From positions 1 to 6,099 of the forward strand of contig DASTRU010000269.1 of NCBI GenBank assembly GCA_035761045.1: DNA of 6,099 nucleotides, read 5' to 3'. Source of the DNA: DASTRU01 sp035761045. GTDB lineage: Bacteria; Pseudomonadota; Gammaproteobacteria; Burkholderiales; Burkholderiaceae_E. Within the stretch, counting starts at the first letter, position 1; the number at the start of each line of letters is the position of its first letter. Shown piece by piece: positions 1 to 5,773 of the stretch. The translations under genes and the position numbers were made by a program. The notes beneath the pieces were generated by a model. The model was not told where the DNA came from. It was given only the letters and a program-made list of their open reading frames with translations, and searched no databases.

Positions 1-396
1 GACGGATTCACGCTGCTTGAGTTATTGGTCGTCGTGGCCATCATTGGTTTGTTGGCGGCCTATGTCGGTCCTAAGTATTTTTCGCAATTGGGTAAATCGG
101 AACAAAGCGTGGCCAAGGCACAGCTTGACGCATTTTCTAAAGCGCTGGATGCGTACCGGCTTGATAACGGCACGTATCCCAGCAATGAAGAAGGTCTTAA
201 TGCCTTGATCCAACGGCCCAACGGCGCGGCGAAATGGAATGGGCCGTATTTGCAAAAAGCAGTACCCACCGATCCTTGGGGACGCGCTTATTTGTACCGC
301 GCGCCTGGGGCGGCCAGTGATTACGAATTAACGTCGTACGGCAAGGACGGCCAACCCGGCGGCGAAGGCGACGCGGCTGATATTCGTTATCCGTAG
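1..396 (+). CDS. gspG: Major pseudopilin GspG, 5'-truncated by window edge
   Basis: The frame is open from base 1 to a TAG at 394-396, giving 131 visible residues. It begins inside the type III (prepilin) signal: Gly2-Phe3 is the expected prepilin peptidase cleavage site and Glu7 is the conserved Glu at mature position +5. A hydrophobic helix follows (about residues 3-23), with Pro24 at the conserved +22 position. The segment YPSNEEGLNAL (59-69), then PYL, DPWGRAYLY (91-99) and the acidic, glycine-rich C-terminal loop (114-128, with D116, E122, D124, D127), is the GspG signature; in this family that loop binds calcium. Family role: the cleaved, N-methylated subunit polymerises into the periplasmic pseudopilus that pushes substrates through the secretin. 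Only the start codon and a short leader are missing. An internal TTG at 25 is not the start because it would delete the cleavage site. gspF follows after 31 bp. Identification is firm; T2SS rather than another pseudopilus system rests on the C-terminal motif and the neighbours. Confidence 0.95.
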   Translation, partial: DGFTLLELLVVVAIIGLLAAYVGPKYFSQLGKSEQSVAKAQLDAFSKALDAYRLDNGTYPSNEEGLNALIQRPNGAAKWNGPYLQKAVPTDPWGRAYLYRAPGAASDYELTSYGKDGQPGGEGDAADIRYP

Positions 397-427
397 AACG
401 CTTCCACTAGTTTATAAAGCGCCGGTC

Positions 428-1618
428 ATGCACTACCGCGTCCGCGTCCTTAACCAACAACATCAGTTGCAGACGATCACGCTCGAGGCGCTTGATTTAA
501 GCGATGCGCAAGAGCAAGTCCGTGCGCAGTATGGCAACGCAGTATCCATCACACCGACCGCAAAACACTGGACATTCAATCGATCCGCGTCGACCGATTT
601 TCCCTTATTGCTTTTCGCGCAAGAGCTGCTAGCGCTGTTGGAAGCCGGTTTGAGCGTTATCGAGACGCTGGATGCGTTGATCGAAAAAGAACCTAACGTC
701 AATACTCGCGCCGTGTTGTCGCGCTTGGCCGTGCGCTTGCGCGAAGGTTTACGCCTGTCGGACGCCATGCGGGAGCAAGACAGGGTGTTTCCCGCCTTGT
801 TTGTCGGCATCGTGCAAGCCGCCGAGGGCACGAGCGACCTGCCCCGGGCGCTCGCACGCTACATCGACTATCAAACGCGGTTGGATGCCTTGCGAGCTCG
901 TGTCGTGAGCGCTTCGGTGTATCCGTCGATCTTGGTGATCGTGGGGGGTCTTGTCACCTTGTTTTTACTTGGTTACGTGGTGCCTAAGTTCGCCACAGTG
1001 TATCAGGGGTCGGCGCGGCAATTGCCATGGGCGTCCGAGTTGTTGTTGTCGTGGGGCGGATTCGCCGGTCGGTACGCGGCGCAGCTTATGACCGGCTTCA
1101 TCGCGTTTGTCATGTTGGTTGGATGGCGGGTGCGCCGCGGCTATCGGCGCGGTGAATTACAGCGCTGGTTGTCGGCCCTGCCCGGCGCGGCGTCGCATGT
1201 CCGCGTACTCGAACTATCGCGTTTTTATCTCACGTTGGGCATGTTGCTCGAGGGCGGTATTCCGATTCAACACGCGCTTGGGCTCGTCCGCTCCGTCATG
1301 AATGAAACCAGACGCGCCGCGCTCGACCGCGTGATTGCCGCCGTGGGTGAAGGCAAAAGTTTTTCCGAATCCATTGCCGCGCACGAACTCGCCACGCCGG
1401 TCGCCTTGCGTTTATTGCGGGCGGGCGAACGATCCGCGCAACTTGGCGGCATGCTGACACGCGCCGCCCTGTTTCACGAGGGCGAAACCGCGCGTTGGAT
1501 TGAACGCTTCACACGTGCATTTGAACCAGCCTTGATGGCGGGAATCGGTTTGGTGATCGGCGTCATCGTCGTCTTGCTCTACATGCCGATTTTTGAACTC
1601 GCGGGAAGCTTGCAATGA
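428..1618 (+). CDS. gspF: Inner-membrane platform protein GspF
   Basis: This 396-residue protein matches the usual size (about 400) of the GspF/PilC family, the polytopic inner-membrane platform that couples the ATPase to pseudopilin assembly. Two repeated cytoplasmic domains are visible. The first (about 60-185) holds FAQELLALLEAGLSVIETL and AAEGTSDLPRAL (131-142). The second (about 264-385) holds FYLTLGMLLEGGIPIQHAL and RAGERSAQLGGML (331-343). Paired phrases such as LLEAG/LLEGG and AAEGTSDL/AGERSAQL reflect the ancestral duplication. Probable membrane segments lie at about 165-188 (after the conserved VYPS), 214-236 and 368-388. The N-terminal 55 residues form the small extra domain typical of GspF. 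The ATG at 428 fits family N-termini, but no good Shine-Dalgarno is visible before it, so translation may partly depend on gspG. Its TGA overlaps the gspE ATG by 4 bp. PilC is the alternative name, but the gspG and gspE context favours GspF. Confidence 0.95.
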   Translation: MHYRVRVLNQQHQLQTITLEALDLSDAQEQVRAQYGNAVSITPTAKHWTFNRSASTDFPLLLFAQELLALLEAGLSVIETLDALIEKEPNVNTRAVLSRLAVRLREGLRLSDAMREQDRVFPALFVGIVQAAEGTSDLPRALARYIDYQTRLDALRARVVSASVYPSILVIVGGLVTLFLLGYVVPKFATVYQGSARQLPWASELLLSWGGFAGRYAAQLMTGFIAFVMLVGWRVRRGYRRGELQRWLSALPGAASHVRVLELSRFYLTLGMLLEGGIPIQHALGLVRSVMNETRRAALDRVIAAVGEGKSFSESIAAHELATPVALRLLRAGERSAQLGGMLTRAALFHEGETARWIERFTRAFEPALMAGIGLVIGVIVVLLYMPIFELAGSLQ

Positions 1619-3309
1619 ACGATGTTGTTCGCCCAAGCGGCGTCATGTTGAGCGTCGACGATGTGTTGCGCATCCGCGCCCGTGCAGCGAATAACTCCGT
1701 GCTCGCCGCGGTCGCCGAGCATGTTGGGTGCGATGAACGCGAAGCAGCACGCACCTTGGCGGCGATACTTAATTTGTCGGCGGTGGAAACGGCTGATCTT
1801 CAACGGTATCGGCCTGCTTTCACGCGCATCGCGTTACCTAAAGCGCAAGCACGTCGGTGCGTTTTACTACACGCAAACGACGACGAGGCGAATGGTTTTT
1901 TAGCCGCTGTATGCGATCCGCTCGACGACGAACTCATCGCGTGGCTCGAGCATGCCGCCGAAGCGCCAGTCACGCTCGTGGTTGCTAGCGACGCGGACAT
2001 CACGGCTTATCTCAATCAACATGAAAACGCGGCTAAAGCCGCCGATGCGTGGAGCGCCTCGGAGGTTACGCCCGAAGCTTCGCACTCCAACGCCGAGGTG
2101 CTCTCGCTCGCGGCCTTGAGCGAGACGCTCAGTCCGGCGGTACGGCTCGTCAATTCCACCTTATACGACGCGCTTAAGACTGGCGCGAGCGACATTCATT
2201 TGGAAAGCACGTCGAGTGGATTGGCGATTAAGCATCGGATCGACGGCGTACTCGATACACCCACGCTCGTGCACGGCACGACGCTCGCGGAACAAGCGAT
2301 CTCGCGCATTAAAGTGCTTGCGGAACTCGACATTGCGGAACGTCGCATTCCTCAAGACGGAAGCTTTCGCGTACGTGTTCAAGAGCGCGATATCGATTTA
2401 CGCGTATCGATCATGCCAAGCGTGCATGGCGAGGATGCGGTCATTCGCGTACTCGACAAGCAAGCCGTCATCGAACGGCACGGCAAACTGACGCTCGAGG
2501 CGTTGGGCTTTGATCCAACATCGCTCGCCACCTTGCGTGAGTTGGCGGAAGCGCCCTACGGCATGTTGCTCGTGACGGGACCAACAGGCTCCGGAAAGAC
2601 GACGACTCTATACGCCGCATTGTCTGAAACGAACACTGGGCGCGACAAGATCATCACAATTGAAGATCCCGTCGAGTATCAGTTGCCGGGCGTACTGCAA
2701 ATCCCCGTGAATGACAAAAAGGGGTTGACCTTCGCACGCGGTTTGCGGTCCATCCTGCGTCACGATCCGGACAAGATCATGGTTGGTGAGATTCGTGATC
2801 GCGAAACCGCGGAGATCGCGGTTCAGTCCGCATTGACCGGGCATTTCGTGCTCACCACCGTGCACGCCAACAATGTGTTCGATGTGTTCGGCCGCTTCAC
2901 GCACATGGGGCTTGACCCTTACGCGTTTGCATCGGCGTTAAATGGCATTTGGGCGCAACGCTTGGTGCGCGTGAATTGCCCGCATTGCAACGAGCCGTAC
3001 ACGCCCGAGAGAGACGAATTGCATCGCGTCGGCCTTGATGAACGCGCGTTGCAAGACATGAATTTTCGGCGCGGGCGCGGATGTGGCGATTGCCGAGGCA
3101 CGGGGTATCGAGGGCGTCATGCGATTGCCGAGATTTTGAGGCTCGATGACGAGTTGCGCGAACTCATCGTTGAGCGACAACCGGTCCGTCGTATTAAAGA
3201 GTTAGCGCGTGCGCGTGGCACGCGAAGCTTGCACGACGCCGCGCTCGATCTCGCGCGAGCGGGCATGACGACTTTGCACGAGGTGCGCCGTGTGGCACTG
3301 GCGGCGTAG
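1615..3309 (+). CDS. gspE: Secretion ATPase GspE
   Basis: This 564-residue AAA+-like ATPase of the GspE/PilB family powers pseudopilus assembly from the cytoplasmic face. An N-terminal region (about 1-150) resembles the N1E-type domain that binds the GspL/PilM partner. Next come the N2E landmarks ASDIHLE (191-197), RIDGVL (208-213) and ERRIPQDGSFR (242-252). The catalytic core has Walker A GPTGSGKTT (322-330, Lys328), the Asp box ITIEDPVEY (347-355), the Walker B region KIMVGEIRDRET (387-398, with Glu392), and the His box TGHFVLTTVHAN (408-419). Two CxxC pairs, C455/C458 and C490/C493, form the zinc-binding module typical of GspE/PilB and absent from PilT/PilU retraction ATPases. All catalytic motifs are intact. 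It is somewhat longer than many GspE proteins (about 500), with the extra length before the core. The ATG overlaps the gspF stop in ATGA, with GGGAAG at 1603-1608 as ribosome binding site. PilB is the alternative name. Confidence 0.96.
   Translation: MNDVVRPSGVMLSVDDVLRIRARAANNSVLAAVAEHVGCDEREAARTLAAILNLSAVETADLQRYRPAFTRIALPKAQARRCVLLHANDDEANGFLAAVCDPLDDELIAWLEHAAEAPVTLVVASDADITAYLNQHENAAKAADAWSASEVTPEASHSNAEVLSLAALSETLSPAVRLVNSTLYDALKTGASDIHLESTSSGLAIKHRIDGVLDTPTLVHGTTLAEQAISRIKVLAELDIAERRIPQDGSFRVRVQERDIDLRVSIMPSVHGEDAVIRVLDKQAVIERHGKLTLEALGFDPTSLATLRELAEAPYGMLLVTGPTGSGKTTTLYAALSETNTGRDKIITIEDPVEYQLPGVLQIPVNDKKGLTFARGLRSILRHDPDKIMVGEIRDRETAEIAVQSALTGHFVLTTVHANNVFDVFGRFTHMGLDPYAFASALNGIWAQRLVRVNCPHCNEPYTPERDELHRVGLDERALQDMNFRRGRGCGDCRGTGYRGRHAIAEILRLDDELRELIVERQPVRRIKELARARGTRSLHDAALDLARAGMTTLHEVRRVALAA
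3280..3284 (+). promoter_or_regulatory. Ribosome binding site for the GTG-started pilM-like gene
   Basis: GAGGT lies inside the end of gspE, five bases before GTG 3290. It favours GTG 3290 over the in-frame ATG at 3386, which has no purine-rich sequence in front of it. Confidence 0.6.
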
Positions 3310-4066
3310 CCGGTTGGTCAGCATTGGAGTTTCGGCGCAAAGCGTCGCGCTTGCGTATCGCACTTCGTCTAGCGCCTCCATTCATATGACTGAATGGTCG
3401 CTCGATGAACTGGCACAAGGACTTACGCCCCACCGTGGCGCGCGGGCGAAGCTTGCCGTTGACGACCGCAACGCACGGTTGTGGATGGTTGACCCGCCGC
3501 GCGGAACAGCTTCGCTTACGGAGCTAGAAGCGATTGTTCGCGCGAGTTTTACGCGCACGTTTGGTGAGGCACCAGATCAATGGCATGTCGGCGCCAATTG
3601 GCATGCCTCTCAGCCGTTTATGTGTTGCGCGGTTCCAGTGTCGTTGGTGCAACCCGTTGTCGATGCATTGGCAAACGCCGGTATTGACGTCGTCAATATC
3701 GACCCTGCGTTTGCCTACGACTGGAATGCTCTACCTAGTATTAGCGACGGCTGGTGGTGTCGTCTCTCTCCACGGCATGCGGTGTTGACACGGGTGTCAG
3801 GGCAGCGCGTACTGAACGTGCGTAGCGTGTATGTCGAAGATGATCGGCCGCTGCAACGTTGCGTGATTGAGCTTAAGCGGTATGCGATGCGGTTGGGGCA
3901 AGCCAGCCCTACTCACCTCAGTGTTATCGATGCAATGAATTTATTGCCCGAGGGGAGCGATGGGATCGAGGTTGACGGTGTATGCGTAGTGTCCGTAGAT
4001 CGGTCTAGCAGCTCTTGTGCAACGACCGCTGTGCAAGCGGCCGCACTAGCGGTTCTAAAAGAATGA
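3290..4066 (+). CDS. PilM-like / GspL cytoplasmic-domain-like protein, GTG start
   Basis: This 258-residue soluble protein shows no membrane segment and resembles a reduced, divergent PilM or the cytoplasmic actin-fold domain of GspL. Those proteins sit on the inner face of the membrane and link the ATPase to the PilN-type partner. Support: residues 11-23 (SIGVSAQSVALAY) look like the first beta hairpin of the actin-like fold. A central block (VPVSLVQPVVDALANAGI, 115-132, then NIDPAFAYDWNAL) resembles the PilM segment before the second subdomain. The gene lies directly before a pilN-like gene. I chose GTG 3290 because GAGGT precedes it, because it makes the gene overlap gspE by 20 bp like the other coupled junctions, and because starting at ATG 3386 would remove the hairpin. 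The phosphate-binding pattern of nucleotide-binding actin-fold proteins (IGIDIG-like) is not conserved (IGVSAQ), so ATP binding is doubtful. PilM is usually about 350 residues, so this one is short. Family assignment is inference from pattern and context. Confidence 0.72.
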   Translation: MWHWRRSRLVSIGVSAQSVALAYRTSSSASIHMTEWSLDELAQGLTPHRGARAKLAVDDRNARLWMVDPPRGTASLTELEAIVRASFTRTFGEAPDQWHVGANWHASQPFMCCAVPVSLVQPVVDALANAGIDVVNIDPAFAYDWNALPSISDGWWCRLSPRHAVLTRVSGQRVLNVRSVYVEDDRPLQRCVIELKRYAMRLGQASPTHLSVIDAMNLLPEGSDGIEVDGVCVVSVDRSSSSCATTAVQAAALAVLKE

Positions 4067-4632
4067 AGCGTCTCGCATTCACGCTCGTAAAGCGTAAACA
4101 CCACGTATGGTGGGGTTCGCACGCCACGGCGCGATATTCGCTTTTATGCTCGATAGCGCTCGTGATTGCCCTGGCGCTGCTCGGTATCGCCACATCGATA
4201 GCCGTACGAACACAACGTGCCGTCGACCTCAGTCGAGCCGAACTGCAACAACTGCAACGCCGCGCGATGCCCGTTCGTGAAACGGTGCGTTCATCGCCGC
4301 CGCTTGAGCCCGCGAAGGTTACCGAGATCAATCGCATCATTCACCCGCTAAACGTGCCGTGGTCACAAGTGTTCGACGCGTTGGAGACAGCCACTCCGCA
4401 AGATGTGGCCTTGGTCGCCGTCGAACCCGACGCGCAACGCTATGCGATTCGCTTGCTTGTTGAAGCCAAGTCAACCGACGCGTTGTTCGTCTATTTAAAC
4501 GCGTTGGATGAACACCCCGCGTTTGAACGCGTCGCACTGGCCAAACACGACACGCAGGAGCAAGACCCACTAAAGCCGGTGCGGTTTAGCATCGATGTGC
4601 CATTAGTACGCTCACCTGTTCAGAGTAATTAA
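4063..4632 (+). CDS. PilN-like bitopic assembly protein
   Basis: This 189-residue protein has a basic cytoplasmic N-terminus (MKRLAFTLVKRKHH), one transmembrane helix (about 25-48) and a periplasmic part. That part begins with a short heptad-like helix (about 52-70, rich in Leu, Gln and Arg) and continues as a ferredoxin-like domain. The stretch HPLNVPWSQVFDALE (94-108), followed by DVALVAVEPDAQRYAIRLLVEA (described by its D114, E121 and R130 positions) and a YLNALDEHPAFERVAL segment (144-159), follows the PilN pattern closely. PilN dimerises with PilO in the periplasm and binds PilM through its cytoplasmic tail; in T2SS the periplasmic half of GspL plays this role. Basic residues replace the usual acidic-hydrophobic PilM-binding tail, so the PilM contact may be altered. 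ATG 4063 overlaps the upstream stop in ATGA; a longer in-frame reading from 4015 lies wholly inside the previous gene and is unlikely. Confidence 0.83.
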   Translation: MKRLAFTLVKRKHHVWWGSHATARYSLLCSIALVIALALLGIATSIAVRTQRAVDLSRAELQQLQRRAMPVRETVRSSPPLEPAKVTEINRIIHPLNVPWSQVFDALETATPQDVALVAVEPDAQRYAIRLLVEAKSTDALFVYLNALDEHPAFERVALAKHDTQEQDPLKPVRFSIDVPLVRSPVQSN

Positions 4633-5252
4633 TGGCGATCGATCCTAAAACGTACTGGGCACGCGCCAGGCTTGCCACCGGAATCGCGGCGGCCCGGTTC
4701 GGGTGGATTCCGTTTATCGTGTTTGGTTTGTTGCTATGCGCCGCCGCGATAACGATCGGCGTTGTATTACCGCTTCAACACGAGCACCGCGCACTACGAC
4801 AGCAATATGCGTCGGTTAAACCGTTAGCCGATCGACCGGCGCCCTCACCCCCACAAACCACGTCCCCCGACTTAGACACGCTCGACGCTCTCAACGCCAC
4901 GCTTCCACTTACCGACCGTAGCAGCGAGTCGGTTCGCGCGATCTTCACCTTAGCCGCGAAACATCAACTCGCGATCGTGCAATCGGACTACCAAACGATA
5001 GGCGATGCAGCGCTTGAAACAACGCGTATACAGGCCAACGTACCGATACGCGGCCAATATCCCGCGATACGAGCTTTCGTCGAAGACGTCTTAAGGACCA
5101 TGCCGCATGCATCGATCGATGCACTTAACTTTAAACGCGCCTCGGTAAGCGATTCTCACATCGAAGCCCGAGTACGCTTGACGCTGTTCTTAAAAAACGG
5201 CCCCACGCTGAACCTCTCGCGTCCAGCCACTACTGGTAAAGGGCAGTCATGA
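4632..5252 (+). CDS. PilO / GspM-like bitopic protein (subtype b-like)
   Basis: This 206-residue protein has a short cytoplasmic N-terminus, a single transmembrane helix (about 27-47), a Gln/Arg-rich coiled segment (48-62), a proline-rich stretch (68-79) and a periplasmic ferredoxin-like domain (about 95-190). The pattern IRGQYPAIRAFVEDVL (139-154), followed by MPHASIDALNFKR and a terminal strand VRLTLFL (181-187), resembles the GspM subtype b / PilO family, where a G-x-Y-x-x-(I/L)-R-x-F motif is typical. Family role: periplasmic partner of PilN/GspL in the assembly platform. The ATG shares its first base with the TAA stop of the pilN-like gene (TAATG), suggesting translation by reinitiation; no clear Shine-Dalgarno is visible. 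The codons for ASIDA contain a perfect 16-bp palindrome (5108-5123), probably incidental. Whether it should be called GspM or PilO cannot be settled by eye. Confidence 0.82.
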   Translation: MAIDPKTYWARARLATGIAAARFGWIPFIVFGLLLCAAAITIGVVLPLQHEHRALRQQYASVKPLADRPAPSPPQTTSPDLDTLDALNATLPLTDRSSESVRAIFTLAAKHQLAIVQSDYQTIGDAALETTRIQANVPIRGQYPAIRAFVEDVLRTMPHASIDALNFKRASVSDSHIEARVRLTLFLKNGPTLNLSRPATTGKGQS

Positions 5253-5773
5253 CCTCGCGGACCGTCATCTTGTTCGCCGCATTGGCAGGTGCCGCGTGGC
5301 TTGCGTTTTTTGGCGATACAACTTCGTCACCCCATGTCGTCGTCGAAGCGCAATCGCATCGTGCGGCGTCCCCCACCATCGACACACGCGCAACAGCCTT
5401 GCAACGTCCCACCACACTCGAACACCTTGTACCTCGAGAAAAACTTCTTCCTCTAAAAGCTACCGACGCTACCGCTCGCGATTTATTCGCTGGCCGATCG
5501 TGGGCCCCACCGCCTCCACCACCCGATCCCGTAGTGGTCGAAGCTGTGGCACCACCCGCACCACCACCCCAGCCGTTCACATTCATTGGCAAGAAATGGG
5601 AGGCTAACCAATGGGAGGTCTACCTCAGCAGCAACGATCAAGTTCACATCGTGCGCGAAGGCGCCACGGTGGATCAGCAATGGCGAATTGATCGTATCGA
5701 ACCACCCACGCTCAGCCTAACTTACTTACCCCTCGGGCAAACCCAAACACTTTCAATTGGGGAAGCACATTGA
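5249..5773 (+). CDS. GspC / PilP-like bitopic protein linking platform to secretin
   Basis: This 174-residue protein has an N-terminal membrane anchor (about 5-21), a flexible linker, and a C-terminal beta domain (about 110-172) like the homology region (HR) of GspC and the periplasmic domain of PilP. In those families this domain contacts the N0 domain of the secretin. Visible landmarks are ATARDLFAGRSW (74-85), a run of six prolines (87-92), a second proline-rich patch (102-109), then FTFIGKKWE (110-118), VYLSSNDQVHIVREGATV (124-141) and LTYLPLGQTQTLSIG (157-171). It has no cysteine, so it cannot be a lipoprotein like canonical PilP and is anchored like GspC. No PDZ or coiled-coil domain follows the HR-like domain, making it shorter than classical GspC. 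ATG 5249 overlaps the previous stop by 4 bp, with AAAGGG at 5238-5243 as a good ribosome binding site. Confidence 0.8.
   Translation: MTSRTVILFAALAGAAWLAFFGDTTSSPHVVVEAQSHRAASPTIDTRATALQRPTTLEHLVPREKLLPLKATDATARDLFAGRSWAPPPPPPDPVVVEAVAPPAPPPQPFTFIGKKWEANQWEVYLSSNDQVHIVREGATVDQQWRIDRIEPPTLSLTYLPLGQTQTLSIGEAH
5759..5765 (+). promoter_or_regulatory. Ribosome binding site supporting the TTG start of the lipoprotein gene
   Basis: GGGGAAG sits four bases before TTG 5770, at usable spacing. Nothing comparable precedes the in-frame ATGs at 5788 and 5794, so the TTG is preferred. Confidence 0.6.

Noticed and set aside
397..427. Possible internal promoter in the gspG-gspF gap (a TTTATAAA stretch)
   Set aside because: The AT-rich stretch resembles a -10 element only loosely, and no convincing -35 element sits at a suitable distance.
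463..831. Minus-strand open frame of 122 codons opposite gspF
   Set aside because: gspF is clearly coding on the plus strand here, and the antisense product has low-complexity Ser/Arg composition with no recognisable domain.
4025..4053. Inverted repeat ACCGCT ... AGCGGT near the pilM-like/pilN-like junction
   Set aside because: The arms are only 6 bp with a 17-base loop and no T tract follows; it is inside coding sequence and does not look like a terminator.
4015..4062. Upstream extension of the pilN-like gene
   Set aside because: The added residues overlap the previous gene by 52 bp, do not resemble PilN N-termini, and the ATG at 4063 gives the common ATGA coupling.
5108..5123. Perfect 16-bp palindrome TGCATCGATCGATGCA
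   Set aside because: It lies inside a well-supported coding frame, has no loop and no partner copy seen in the window, and may arise by chance from His/Ala/Ser/Ile/Asp codons. An operator function cannot be supported.
5230..5592. Minus-strand open frame of 120 codons rich in glycine
   Set aside because: It is the antisense shadow of the proline-rich GspC/PilP-like gene; the glycine run mirrors the proline codons and no ribosome binding site or homologous motif is visible.
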